From CAZMGB01 sp964565775 (GTDB taxonomy: Bacteria > Chloroflexota > Dehalococcoidia > DSTF01 > JALHUB01), in contig CAZMGB010000017.1 of the NCBI GenBank assembly GCA_964565775.1, positions 1-64,000 of the forward strand: 64,000 nucleotides of DNA, given 5' to 3'. The position numbers and the translations under genes were made by a program. Positions 32,967-41,277 of the stretch are shown here, one piece after another (within the stretch, counting starts at the first letter, position 1; every line of letters begins with the position of its first letter). The notes under the pieces were generated by a model. That model searched no databases. It saw only the letters and a list, made by a program, of their open reading frames with translations, and had not been told where the DNA came from.

Positions 32967-33668
32967 CTACTGGCCTTCTGTCCACTGGAACCAGCGGGTG
33001 TAGTTGTTGATGTTGCTGTTCTGGAAGGTCCCACAGCTACCGTGGCACGTGGACGCCGTTGGGTAGCTGGAATTGCGCGCATAGGACGTGTTGCCGTAGG
33101 GCATGGCGTCCGACTCGTGTACGTGGCTCCCCGTAATCGAGCAGTTGGACCTGCTATCGTTGACGGTCGTACCAATCTGTCGGTTGGTATACACCGCCTG
33201 GGGATAGGAGCGCGCATATATGTAGAAGACGCTGGAGTTGGTGATATTGGTGTGCGTGTATGTGGGTATCGCTCGTAGTGGGCCGCTGGTCTTCTCTGCG
33301 ATCCATACCGTCATGACCTCACACGTGGTGCCGCCGGTCTGACTGACGAGCGGTATTCCACGGGCCACGAGCATCAGACCACCGGTGTTGCTGGTGAAGT
33401 TGTAGCTTCGGTAGTACCACGGGTTGCCGAAGTTGCTGTTGTTGTCATCCCAGTCCAAGGCAGGACCACTGCCGTAGGGGGATACACATGCGGTGTGCCA
33501 CCCGCACGTCAGGAGTGGGGACGACCCCCAGGAAAGCGTCGGCGGTTGCACGTAGACGGTGATTGTATCGCCAACATTTGCCCTGCTCACAGTCGGCAGG
33601 GGGAATGCCAGGCCCAGCAGGAAACCGGCGGCCATTGCCGCCACACCCAGCCAGCGTATTCGCAACAT
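32967..33668 (-). CDS. Secreted Asn/Ser/Tyr-rich protein
   Basis: 233 residues from the ATG at 33668 (a GTG at 33680 is the alternative). A signal peptide is clear (LRIRWLGVAAMAAGFLLGLAFPLP, cleavage after SRA). The mature protein is rich in Asn, Ser, Thr and Tyr with eight or more cysteines, which should pair in disulfides after export (CGWHTACVS, TCEV, NCSITG, CHGSCG). No family recognised. It is the second gene of a two-gene unit whose upstream promoter is the LuxR-type element at 34481-34525. Confidence 0.55.
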   Translation of the reverse strand: MLRIRWLGVAAMAAGFLLGLAFPLPTVSRANVGDTITVYVQPPTLSWGSSPLLTCGWHTACVSPYGSGPALDWDDNNSNFGNPWYYRSYNFTSNTGGLMLVARGIPLVSQTGGTTCEVMTVWIAEKTSGPLRAIPTYTHTNITNSSVFYIYARSYPQAVYTNRQIGTTVNDSRSNCSITGSHVHESDAMPYGNTSYARNSSYPTASTCHGSCGTFQNSNINNYTRWFQWTEGQ

Positions 33669-33676
33669 TGGCCACC

Positions 33677-34360
33677 TCACTTGCTGGCCTCGGCCACGGC
33701 CTCCGCCACAGCCAAGACACCCGCTTCTGACAAGTTGAAGGTCTGGATTTCTGTCACTCCGAACGACTCGGGGAACACGACGTAGGAAATCTGGGCTAGG
33801 CCGTCCGGGGTGATGGGTCGGATGAAGATGGCGTCGCGCCCGCCGATGTTCCGCACCGAGACTCGGTCCGCGGCGACGTCGTAGACAAGAGCCTTCGCGA
33901 CGGCCCGGCTGATTGAGACGTTCGCAGGGATGCCGTTAGCCCCGGTAACGGTGTATTGCCATCCCAAGCCGGTCACCTTACCGCTACAGGCGGTCGCCGG
34001 CGGCTCCTCCTTGGCGACATATTCCGGAGGCAGCGCAAGGGGGCGTGGGAATTCCAGCGCCGCAGCCGTCGATCTGGGCACGCCGACGCAGCCCCCTGCA
34101 ACGAGCTGCGCCTGGGCGGCGCGCGGCTGCTCGGGCCATGCGTCCTCTGACGGCGCGATGAATATGCCCAGCAACTCGCCCGTGAACCTCGGCTGCTGCG
34201 TCTCGCTTGCCTGCCGCTCCTGTATCAGTTTCTCATCGACCTGGCCCGGCTGCTCGGCGCCTGTGCCGACGGCCCTCCCTATCAGTCTCGCTGCGCCGAA
34301 GCCAGCGGCGCCGAGAATGGCAAACGCACACAGACCAATGATGACTCGTTTGGTCTTCAT
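33677..34360 (-). CDS. Exported membrane-anchored hypothetical protein
   Basis: 227 residues from the ATG at 34360, with GGGAGGGGAGGA upstream. One N-terminal helix (VIIGLCAFAILGAAGFGAARLIG) anchors or exports it. The outer part contains two cysteines (GGCVGVP, TACSGK) and a C-terminal region (ISYVVFPESFGVTEIQTFNLSEAGVLAVAEAVAEA) whose pattern resembles the exported proteins at 39329 and 41850 (DUF4367-like ends). It is first in the operon after the LuxR-element promoter. Function unknown. Confidence 0.55.
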   Translation of the reverse strand: MKTKRVIIGLCAFAILGAAGFGAARLIGRAVGTGAEQPGQVDEKLIQERQASETQQPRFTGELLGIFIAPSEDAWPEQPRAAQAQLVAGGCVGVPRSTAAALEFPRPLALPPEYVAKEEPPATACSGKVTGLGWQYTVTGANGIPANVSISRAVAKALVYDVAADRVSVRNIGGRDAIFIRPITPDGLAQISYVVFPESFGVTEIQTFNLSEAGVLAVAEAVAEASK

Positions 34361-34480
34361 CTTGTCCTCCCCTCCCACCTAACCATGGCCTGCTCATCGC
34401 GATCCGTGCAGTCGTCTCCTCCAATCAAGCCCATTCCGGCCTCCTTTCCACCCAACCGTTGCCGGCGCCTCTCCGGCCGC

Positions 34481-34525
34481 ACCATATCTCCTCTCGGACT
34501 CGGCTTCATCCCCTGTCTAGATGAT
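34481..34525 (-). promoter_or_regulatory. LuxR-type operator plus promoter, copy 1
   Basis: Minus strand: ATCATCTAGACAGGGGAT (34525-34508) and, 25 bases after the first G of GGAT, ATATGGT (34487-34481). The palindrome contains the stop codon of the luxR-type gene at 34506. It precedes the operon at 34360-32967. The same arrangement recurs at 40858, 41338 and 43396. Confidence 0.6.
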
Positions 34526-34820
34526 TTCGCAGGCGAGTATGGAGCGGCAAGAGCGTGCACTCTGCCCGGCACCCTGTCGACAGGAGTACTCCGGGAGGAT
34601 TCATGCCCGCGGACCGATAGGGACGAGCCCCAGTGCGAAAGGCGTGGCAAACGGCTTCAGCGCTGTCCGGCGCGTGTAGCTTCAGCAGGATGACAGATAC
34701 AAGGTTGCTGACGGTTTGGCGCCTTACGACAAGTCGCACAGCGATCTCGCTGTCCGTAAGACCGTCCGCGATCATCGTGAGGATTTGAAGTTCGCGTGAG
34801 GTGAGAGTCTCTTGCGGCAT
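34506..34820 (-). CDS. Stand-alone LuxR/GerE-type HTH regulator
   Basis: 104 residues. The first 65 form a GerE domain: LTSRELQILTMIADGLTDSEIAVRLVVRRQTVSNLVSVILLKLHAPDSAEAV. There is no receiver or ligand domain, so it is a minimal activator or repressor. The C-terminal tail (MNPPGVLLSTGCRAECTLLP) is unlike the family. Its stop codon lies inside the conserved palindrome at 34508-34525. It lies downstream of the sigma/anti-sigma pair at 34968-36343. Confidence 0.75.
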   Translation of the reverse strand: MPQETLTSRELQILTMIADGLTDSEIAVRLVVRRQTVSNLVSVILLKLHAPDSAEAVCHAFRTGARPYRSAGMNPPGVLLSTGCRAECTLLPLHTRLRNHLDRG

Positions 34821-34967
34821 CTGGCGCCTACCCCTTCGTGGCCAGCGTCTCTAGGCCGCGTGCCACGCCGCAGGCTACGGCGGCCAAGCGCTTCCGGTTC
34901 CCCCCTGAGGCCGGCCCCTAGAGCACCAGCCATCCTGGTCAGTAGCGGCTCCCGGCCCGCCGGGCTG

Positions 34968-35822
34968 CTAGCGCACGGACGAGGCCATCTGCATGAGATC
35001 GTCTCGGCTGACCGAGGGCGGCGCGCTGATCTCGATGACCAAAACGCCTACGTCGAAGGTCAGGGAGTGGACGAGGTCGGGGTCCCAATACGGCTCGCTG
35101 TCAGCTGTGTCACTGGACCAGCCGCCCCTCACGTAGATGGCCCGGCGGCCGTTGACGTATACCGTCTCGGCGGCGCCCGGCGGAACGGGCGGTCTCTCGA
35201 CTATGCCGTAGGGGTGATTGGACTCGCGGATGCTGATGGTGGTCCAGGCAGGCCCGGATCTGAGGTACTGCAACTCTGCATGCATCTTAAGCGGCGAGTA
35301 GCGGACCAACAGCTCATACCCACCGGGAATGAAGGTCGGTTCCAGCAACCTCGTCCCCAGGGACGCCTCCACTTCCGCAACAGGGCGGATGTCGGGAATG
35401 GGCTCGGCTCCCGGCCGGAACTCCGGGTTGAGCGATTGGGCACCGGGCGGAGTCGGCGGAAGGCGGTCCGTCGGCCACGTTTCGACGTTGTGGTCGGTCC
35501 GGAACACTTCGGCCAGTTGCCGGCCAGCATAGGTACCTCCGGCGGCAACGGCGGCCAGCACCAGCAGGCCCAGGACCAGCGCCGCGACCCGCCGCAGGGG
35601 CGACCTGCGTTCCGTCAGCAGGCGCGAGAGGTCCACGCGGGCGAGTTCGCAGGCCGGCGGCCGCCGCAGCAGCTCGTCAACCTGACGCAGTTGGTCGGCT
35701 ACCGAACGGCACCGAGAACACGCGGACAGATGGGCTGAGACCGCAAACTCCGTCGCCGGTTCCAGCTCATTGTCCAGATGGAGAGATATCAGTGTGCCTT
35801 CAGGGCACGTCGTCTCACTCAT
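34968..35822 (-). CDS. Zinc-binding anti-sigma factor with DUF4367-like outer domain
   Basis: 284 residues. The N-terminus has the zf-HC2 signature (HLDNELEPATEFAVSAHLSACSRCRSV: H-x-x-x-C-x-x-C), which binds ECF sigma factors. A membrane helix follows near residues 85-108 (VAALVLGLLVLAAVAAGGTYAG), then an outer domain (TRLLEPTFIPGGYELLVRYS...YVNGRRAIYVRGGW...SRDDLMQMASSV) like DUF4367. The start overlaps the sigma gene by ATGA, so they are coupled: a membrane-tethered anti-sigma regulator. Confidence 0.8.
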   Translation of the reverse strand: MSETTCPEGTLISLHLDNELEPATEFAVSAHLSACSRCRSVADQLRQVDELLRRPPACELARVDLSRLLTERRSPLRRVAALVLGLLVLAAVAAGGTYAGRQLAEVFRTDHNVETWPTDRLPPTPPGAQSLNPEFRPGAEPIPDIRPVAEVEASLGTRLLEPTFIPGGYELLVRYSPLKMHAELQYLRSGPAWTTISIRESNHPYGIVERPPVPPGAAETVYVNGRRAIYVRGGWSSDTADSEPYWDPDLVHSLTFDVGVLVIEISAPPSVSRDDLMQMASSVR

Positions 35823-36343
35823 GTGTCACTTCTTTCGGTCGCATAGATACTGCGGAATCGCTCCCTTGCCCTGTGGAAGCGCTGCCTGACGGTCTCCGGC
35901 TTCAGACGAAGAAGGGCGCCGATATCTGAGTAGGTCAGGCCCGCCGTTATCCTGAGCAGGAGCACCTCAGCGTCCTCCCGCTTCATTCGAGCAAGGACTT
36001 GACGTACCTCGTCCCGTTGAGAGGGGTCTTCAGCCTCCGTTGGCGCGTGAAGGAGGTGCAGCGGGATCCAGCGCACGATCCGCTCTCTCCGCTCCCACTG
36101 GCGAGCCATATTCAACGCGATCTTGTAGAGCCAGGGCCGCAGCAGCAGATCAGGAGAGGTGCGGGGGAGGGCCCTCCAGGCCGCGGTGAAAGTGTCCTGA
36201 AGCAAGTCTTCGGCAGCGTGCGCGTTGTGAACGTGCCGATAGAGGAAGACCCCCAACTCGCGCTCATACCTGGCGACGATTTCGGCGAAGGCCGCCTCCT
36301 CGCCCGCTTGCGCCCTGGCCACGAGACTGATGTCAACCATCAT
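35819..36343 (-). CDS. ECF-type RNA polymerase sigma factor
   Basis: About 174 residues from the ATG at 36343 or 36340 (the open frame begins at a TTG at 36352). Region 2: FAEIVARYERELGVFLYRHV, AEDLLQDTFTAAWRAL, LRPWLYKIALNMARQWERR; region 4: LARMKREDAEVLLLRITAGLTYSDIGALLRLKPETVRQRFHRARERF. It is encoded with its zf-HC2 anti-sigma factor. Possible targets include the promoter elements carried by the neighbouring luxR-type genes, but this is not shown. Confidence 0.85.
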   Translation of the reverse strand: MMVDISLVARAQAGEEAAFAEIVARYERELGVFLYRHVHNAHAAEDLLQDTFTAAWRALPRTSPDLLLRPWLYKIALNMARQWERRERIVRWIPLHLLHAPTEAEDPSQRDEVRQVLARMKREDAEVLLLRITAGLTYSDIGALLRLKPETVRQRFHRARERFRSIYATERSDT

Positions 36344-36423
36344 CCTGTACAATGCGCCGAGGCGAACTTACGTGACAAGGGGAAGGGGGAAAGATCTGGT
36401 AAGGCGCTGGCGTAGCGGGCCGT

Positions 36424-37521
36424 TCAGTCGGCCGCGCGGTCGAGAGCCGCCGACAGGGGTTCAGAGACGTTTCGCGCCACCAGCCGCGGCTCGCCGCGCT
36501 CGACGGCGTCCCAGGCGTAGAGCGCCCCTATGCCGTCGATGTACAGGACCGAGCGTCGGTCCGGGGCAAGCTTGAGGTCGTTGATGCCCTCGGGCACGGA
36601 CAGCACCCGCTCCAACTGCCAGCTCCCCTTCCGGTCAGCCAGCCATACCTCGCCGTCGCCGGTCTTCGGAGAGCGCACCCAGTACAAGAGCGCCTGGTCG
36701 CCGGACTCGAGCCAGCCGGCGGGGATCAGGTTTGGCGGCCCTATGGCATAGCTGTTCGCCCCGGGCAGCTCCACGGCCCACGGGGTGGGACGCTGGCTCC
36801 CTTCGGGGCAGGAATCGTGCCAGCCCAGGATGGCGCCGGCGCGCAGTGACCAGTCAACAGGGGTCACGCCCTCCGCGACGACATCGGGTTCCCGCCCACC
36901 CGCCAGCCAGTGCCGCTCCGTGATGAGGAGGTGGCCCCGGAGCTGCTCGACGAAGACACAGGTAGCGACCAGCATAGACTTGCCGTCCGGGGCCCACGGG
37001 CCCATATCCTGCCAGAGGCGCGGCGGCAGAAGCTCCCAGTCGTTTGTGCCGTCGCTGGAGACGAGGTGAATGGCCACGGGATCGCTGGGAGCCCGGTCCT
37101 GGAGGGCCGTCCGCACGCCATAGGCTAGCGTGAGCCCGTCGGCCGACCAGCGGAGCCCTCCACCCCACTCCTCCGCCACTTCCACGTAATCGAGGCGGCT
37201 CAGGTCCACGATGTAGAGGGACCAGGGCTCGGACTCGCACGCAACGGCAAGCCTTTCGGCTCCGGGCGCGAGGGCGAGGCTCGAGACCTGCCCGCAGCCG
37301 TCCGGCAACGGTACCTCTTGCTCATCGCCGCCTCGAGCGTCGAGCATGTGGCGACGGATGAACAGCCGGGTGGCGTTCTCCCGCGTGTAAGCCAGGGTGA
37401 TGTCAGCAGATCCGCCACTGGGGGATGAAGAGGCCGTGACCAAGATTCCCTGGCGCGAATCCCCGTCACCATTGCAGGCGATCAGCGCCAGTGCGCCGAG
37501 GACACTAATCCAGAGCGCCAG
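36424..37521 (-). CDS. Lipoprotein with TolB/WD40-like beta-propeller repeats
   Basis: About 365 residues. The hydrophobic start ends with a lipobox (LGALALIAC, Cys at about residue 16), so the protein should be lipid-anchored outside. The body has repeated blades such as GPWAPDGKSMLVATC, LRWSADGLTLAYG and LKLAPDRRSVLYIDG, typical of TolB-like propellers. The 5' end is odd: no ATG/GTG/TTG is in frame near the AAGGAG site, so a CTG at 37521 is proposed, and an out-of-frame ATG nearby suggests a frameshift. It is downstream of the NHL-NlpC/P60 gene on the same strand. Confidence 0.6.
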   Translation of the reverse strand: MALWISVLGALALIACNGDGDSRQGILVTASSSPSGGSADITLAYTRENATRLFIRRHMLDARGGDEQEVPLPDGCGQVSSLALAPGAERLAVACESEPWSLYIVDLSRLDYVEVAEEWGGGLRWSADGLTLAYGVRTALQDRAPSDPVAIHLVSSDGTNDWELLPPRLWQDMGPWAPDGKSMLVATCVFVEQLRGHLLITERHWLAGGREPDVVAEGVTPVDWSLRAGAILGWHDSCPEGSQRPTPWAVELPGANSYAIGPPNLIPAGWLESGDQALLYWVRSPKTGDGEVWLADRKGSWQLERVLSVPEGINDLKLAPDRRSVLYIDGIGALYAWDAVERGEPRLVARNVSEPLSAALDRAAD

Positions 37522-37561
37522 ACATCTCTCCTTCGTGTTTCCGGGCCCGCGGCCGCTCGCC

Positions 37562-39271
37562 CTAACTGAGCACGTTGCACGTGTACTCGTTATAGCCTCC
37601 ACCAGGCAGGTAGAACTTGCCCACCACGTGCCCCCCGTATGAAGTAGTCGACTCGAGGACGTTCCACCCGGTGGGCGGGTAGTTGTAGGCGGCGAAGTAG
37701 CGGGCATGAGAGTTCGGAGGCAAGGCCACCATGTCGCCTTGGAGGAGATTCCCAAAGCCCGACTTCAGCGTGCACAATGAGATGAGGCCAGCTACGTTGG
37801 GCTTCGATGTCAGACCCCAAGCGCGGCCTACGTACCCGGAGCAATCCACGCCTGACGCGCAGCTCCGGTATCCGTCGCAATGGACATCACCCGCCGCCAT
37901 GCCGTTCTGCATGTCGGTATTGAACTCGTCTACCGTCTTGAATCCGCCCCATTGATACGCCAGGCTCACGATGTTTGACCGCAGAACCAGGTAGCCGGGC
38001 CTATACCGACCGGCGCAACTTGAGCCGTAGTAGTTCGAGTCCGAGCAGTACCAGTTCCAGGTGCTGTACCGCACCGCAATCCAGTACGAATCGCTGCGGC
38101 TTAGGAAAGCGGGTACGACGACCTGTTGGCCCACCGCGTCGTTGCCCAGCCGATAGGCCACTTCTTCCCATTCAGACCCTGCGACCTCAGGGCCACGGAC
38201 CAGCGGCGAAGGCAGCCTGCCTGAAGGGTCCAGCCGAACAAGCTCGACCCGCTCCGAGAAGGGCCGAAGGTAGTACACATGGCCACCTGGTGAGACTGAT
38301 AGATCCCGACGGGGAGCGACGCCACCTCTGTCCGGAACCTCTGCCGCGCCTAAGAACCGCCCCGTCGGATCGTAGCGCCGCACCGTTCTGGTGTACCCGT
38401 CGACGACTCCCCTGCTGTCCAACTCGCATACCTCAAGGTACACATTACCAGCAGAGTCAACCCCCAGGAACCTGATGTACGGCAACTGGCCTTCCACCGA
38501 AACGCGCACCTGCGGGCCTTCACCTTGCAGGCCAGCGGTCTGCATTACAGCCTCGCGTCGCGTGGGCGGGACTACTGGATACTTCGTTTGCACACTGTGG
38601 GCCGGTAGCCCTGAGGGAATGCCTGCCATGGCGGCGCTCGTTGCTTCCTGCTCGCCGCGGGTCAGAGCTTTCCCTCCACTGGTGATCCGCCTGGAGTCCC
38701 TGGCAAATACCTCCGCGAATATGTCACCGCTCCCGTCGAGATTCACGCCCGTGACCATGGGCAACAGCACTGGTGACATGGGATAGGAACCTGCGGGTGT
38801 CCCGGCTGCGCGCAAGCGCCGCACCTGCCCGATTCCCGAGTCGAGCAGAAATACCTCGCCTCCTGGCGAGAGGGCCATGTCCTCCAAGAAGACCGCGTCA
38901 GGAACGCCCATGCTGCCCAGGACTCGGCCTGACGGTGAGAAGACCTGAACACGCGAATTAAGCGTGTCCACAATCCAGACATTGCCGTCCAGTCCAACAC
39001 GCAAGCTCTGAGGTCCTTCTGGCTGGGCATCGGGCAGCACCCTCACCCCGATTTGCCCTGGCCCTGAGCCGACACTTAGGGCGATGACATCGGACAAAGG
39101 TGTGGTCTGGCTTCCACTCGCCCCGCTACCCGGCAGCGCCGAGACTAACTCTGCTATTCCGGTCCGGGCATGGGAAACCCGGGAACCGAGTACTGCCCCC
39201 AGTGAGGTTGCTGCCGCAAGTCCCGCGGCGCCCGCAAGGAAATCTCTCCTGCAAAAGCGCCTGCGCTTCAT
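37562..39271 (-). CDS. Tat-exported NHL beta-propeller fused to NlpC/P60-like domain
   Basis: 569 residues. The N-terminus is a twin-arginine signal (RRRFCRRDFLAGAAGLAAAT). Residues 70-380 hold NHL-type propeller blades (QSLRVGLDGNVWIVDTLNSR, EDMALSPGGEVFLLDSG, LGVDSAGNVYLEV). The C-terminal 170 residues contain CASGVDCSGYVGRAWGL with the candidate nucleophile cysteine and later NSHARYFAAY with the candidate histidine, the pattern of NlpC/P60 (amidase/endopeptidase) cell-wall enzymes. About eight further cysteines are present, so disulfide formation is likely. It is in the minus-strand operon that begins with the MauE-Cys-rich gene at 40680. Confidence 0.7.
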   Translation of the reverse strand: MKRRRFCRRDFLAGAAGLAAATSLGAVLGSRVSHARTGIAELVSALPGSGASGSQTTPLSDVIALSVGSGPGQIGVRVLPDAQPEGPQSLRVGLDGNVWIVDTLNSRVQVFSPSGRVLGSMGVPDAVFLEDMALSPGGEVFLLDSGIGQVRRLRAAGTPAGSYPMSPVLLPMVTGVNLDGSGDIFAEVFARDSRRITSGGKALTRGEQEATSAAMAGIPSGLPAHSVQTKYPVVPPTRREAVMQTAGLQGEGPQVRVSVEGQLPYIRFLGVDSAGNVYLEVCELDSRGVVDGYTRTVRRYDPTGRFLGAAEVPDRGGVAPRRDLSVSPGGHVYYLRPFSERVELVRLDPSGRLPSPLVRGPEVAGSEWEEVAYRLGNDAVGQQVVVPAFLSRSDSYWIAVRYSTWNWYCSDSNYYGSSCAGRYRPGYLVLRSNIVSLAYQWGGFKTVDEFNTDMQNGMAAGDVHCDGYRSCASGVDCSGYVGRAWGLTSKPNVAGLISLCTLKSGFGNLLQGDMVALPPNSHARYFAAYNYPPTGWNVLESTTSYGGHVVGKFYLPGGGYNEYTCNVLS

Positions 39272-39328
39272 TGAACCATCCCTCCCGTGGGCCGCAGTTG
39301 CGCGGCCCTATACCCAGGTCCACGAACG

Positions 39329-39859
39329 CTACATCGATTCAGCGACTGCGAGCAGAGCTTGCTCGTCCAGGGTCGCCGAGGTGACACGGAATCTGCGGTC
39401 CCCTTCCTCCCAAGCCACATGAGCCAACTCTACAGGTGGCGAGTGCAGAAGCGCCGGTGGCAGTTTGAATGTCCAGGCCGCGCCTGGGCGGTCGCGGACA
39501 CTGACTGCGCGGAGTCCCGAACTCGGAATCTCGACCTGATCTTGCGCACTCAGCGCGTTCTGGCCGAGCACAGACTGCTCGAGCTGAAACGATTCTGCTG
39601 TCTCGGCGCGTCTGTACACGAGAATGGCAATGCTCGAGCGCCGTTGATCCTCCGGCTGATGTGCCTCAATAGCGGCGAGCGTGAATTCCTGGGGGACCTG
39701 TTGTGGTAGGCTCAGGCTCCATCCCAGCACCGCTGCAGCCGATGCTGCATCCGAAAAGACGCGTCGTGTTTGGACGTCCTTCGGTTCGGAGGCGTATCCC
39801 CAGCGCGGCAGGGAAGAGCCCTCCGATATCGTTAGCTTGCCGATGTTGACTGTGGTCAT
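39329..39859 (-). CDS. Exported-operon protein with DUF4367-like fold, no signal peptide
   Basis: 176 residues from the ATG at 39859, with GGAGGAG 2-4 bases upstream. The sequence LGWSLSLPQQVPQEFTLAAIEAHQP and the C-terminal AHVAWEEGDRRFRVTSATLDEQALLAVAESM follow the DUF4367-like pattern (a strand pair, then a helix with a leucine-rich ending) seen also at 41850-42533 and in the anti-sigma factors here. No export signal is seen, unlike its counterpart at 41850. It sits directly after the MauE-Cys-rich gene (20 bases). Confidence 0.55.
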   Translation of the reverse strand: MTTVNIGKLTISEGSSLPRWGYASEPKDVQTRRVFSDAASAAAVLGWSLSLPQQVPQEFTLAAIEAHQPEDQRRSSIAILVYRRAETAESFQLEQSVLGQNALSAQDQVEIPSSGLRAVSVRDRPGAAWTFKLPPALLHSPPVELAHVAWEEGDRRFRVTSATLDEQALLAVAESM

Positions 39860-39879
39860 GTCTCCTCCTGCACATGCCT

Positions 39880-40680
39880 TCAGCAGTAGAGGCACGGGTA
39901 TGTCGTACTACAGTAGTACTCCTGGTAGCCCTCACAACACACGTTGCAGGTCTTGTACCAGTCGCGGCGAACTTTGGCCATGGCTGGGCTGCACGTGCAA
40001 TCCACACAGCAGCCCGAGTAGTACGAGTCGATGAAATGGTTGCAGCTACCGCAACTCAAAACCTGGCCGCACCAACAGGCGAGGGCGTCTTTAGGTCGCA
40101 GCACAGGAAGTAGGGCAAGTGCTGCAGCAGCCAGCGCAATAGTCCGGAGCGCCGCTCGTCGGCCTGGATCCGCGTTCCCTGTTTCGAGTTGGACCGCGGG
40201 AAGAGTAATTGTGATGGCAACGATCAGCAGAAGCAGCACTGCGACAGTCCACGGCGCCGACGGCCACATTGTCGGACCGGCGAGCACGTAAGCAAGTGCG
40301 ATAAGCAACGCCAGATTGCGGACCATGACGCCCATGCTTGTTCGAGCCGCCGGCAAGGCGCCGAGGCACCCACAGTCGTGCTCATGCGGGATGCCAAACC
40401 AGGATACCGTGGCCGTGAACAGCACAAGCAGCACCGTAGCGAGGGCCGCGCCGAGCGTGCCGGTAGCCTGGGGCACCAGAAGTGCTGCGGCTGCGAGCTC
40501 GGTGGACACCAGGGCCGTCGCGACCGCGCGCGGTCTGGCCGAGGCGATCGGATAGTGGGCAACCGCCCGGAGGAAGTCCTGGAAGCTCGCAAGCTTGGAC
40601 AGACCCGCCAGGGCGAAGATGGCGGCTACGGCAAGACGCACAAGGGCAAAAGACGGATCACCTACGAGGTCTGAGAGCAT
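39880..40680 (-). CDS. MauE-type membrane protein fused to a 14-cysteine exported domain
   Basis: 266 residues from the ATG at 40680 (GGAAGGAGG site). The first 150 residues are a MauE/DoxX-like four-helix membrane protein with the conserved CGC(L/F)G motif (HDCGCLG). Then comes a twin-arginine-like second signal (DPGRRAALRTIALAAAALAL ending PKDALA) and a 65-residue domain with 14 cysteines (CWCGQ, CGSC, GCCVDCTC, CNVCC, YYCS, CLYC). MauE is needed for disulfide maturation of the Cys-rich methylamine dehydrogenase small subunit; here the partner is fused. In the sister cassette at 41556-43135 the two parts are separate genes. Confidence 0.7.
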   Translation of the reverse strand: MLSDLVGDPSFALVRLAVAAIFALAGLSKLASFQDFLRAVAHYPIASARPRAVATALVSTELAAAALLVPQATGTLGAALATVLLVLFTATVSWFGIPHEHDCGCLGALPAARTSMGVMVRNLALLIALAYVLAGPTMWPSAPWTVAVLLLLIVAITITLPAVQLETGNADPGRRAALRTIALAAAALALLPVLRPKDALACWCGQVLSCGSCNHFIDSYYSGCCVDCTCSPAMAKVRRDWYKTCNVCCEGYQEYYCSTTYPCLYC

Positions 40681-40720
40681 TACTGCCTCCTTCCTCCTAC
40701 CAGCATCCCCAGCGCTCTTC

Positions 40721-40868
40721 CGTCTTCGCGCAGACAGGGATGCACATGCCACCGCTGTCGGACCGGCGACACGAAGGGTCCAGTCAGAATTCCCGGTGTT
40801 TCCCGTCTTATTGCGCAGACAGGGGTACAGCGGCCACCGCGCGGTAGAACCGGCGACACGATACGTCC
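40721..40868 (-). repeat. Tandem leader repeat upstream of the MauE-Cys gene
   Basis: Two direct copies (40721-40781 and 40804-40868) share CGTCTT..GCGCAGACAGGG, GCCACCGC, CCGGCGACACGA and TCC with a 23-base spacer. They lie between the promoter element at 40858-40902 and the ATG at 40680, so they are in the 5' leader of the transcript. A tandem RNA switch or two operator sites are both possible. Confidence 0.5.
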
Positions 40869-40902
40869 GGCCTGGACGCGTTTCATCCTCTGTTTAGAGG
40901 AT
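40858..40902 (-). promoter_or_regulatory. LuxR-type operator plus promoter, copy 2
   Basis: Minus strand: ATCCTCTAAACAGAGGAT (40902-40885), a perfect 7-bp-arm palindrome with a 4-base centre, then GTATCGT (40864-40858) at the fixed 25-base distance. The stop codon of the luxR-type gene (TAA, 40896-40894) is inside the palindrome. On the plus strand the palindrome is followed by TTTTTTCC and could also terminate transcription. Confidence 0.65.
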
Positions 40903-41190
40903 TTTTTCCGGGATCGCGGAAGCAGGTGCGTGGACGCGGGCCGACGAGCGCCGACGGGTCATCACGTGAGTAGCCTCGAGCAACGCCTGTTCATGTCGTA
41001 CGTACCACACTGCGGCGCTCACCTTGTTCTGAACGCTGAGCTTCCTGAAGATGTTCTGGACATGCGTGTGGACTGTCGTGCGAGCAACGCACAATGTGCA
41101 AGCGATCTCGCGCTCCGTGAGGCCGCTCGAAAGGAGTTCAAGGACCTTGATTTCTGCCGGGGTCAGGCCGGCCGGGCTGCTCCGAATCAC
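40894..41190 (-). CDS. Stand-alone LuxR/GerE-type HTH regulator
   Basis: 98 residues. The GerE domain is complete: LTPAEIKVLELLSSGLTEREIACTLCVARTTVHTHVQNIFRKLSVQNKVSAAVWYV. It has no sensory domain. The C-terminal tail ends ...IPEKIL and its stop codon lies in the palindrome of promoter copy 2. Its neighbours are the MauE-Cys operon downstream (minus) and the second MauE cassette upstream (plus). It is the best candidate for the protein binding all four palindromes. Confidence 0.8.
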   Translation of the reverse strand: MIRSSPAGLTPAEIKVLELLSSGLTEREIACTLCVARTTVHTHVQNIFRKLSVQNKVSAAVWYVRHEQALLEATHVMTRRRSSARVHAPASAIPEKIL

Positions 41191-41277
41191 GCTCCATAAG
41201 ATGCACAGAACCCTGACGTTGTGACACCCGGCAGACGATCAGCATCAAGAACGGGGCCTGGTCAAGGTCGTCGGCTT

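Noticed and set aside
40721..40868. Known riboswitch (c-di-GMP, cobalamin, glycine).
   Set aside because: None of the core motifs of these classes could be found in the two repeat units by reading.
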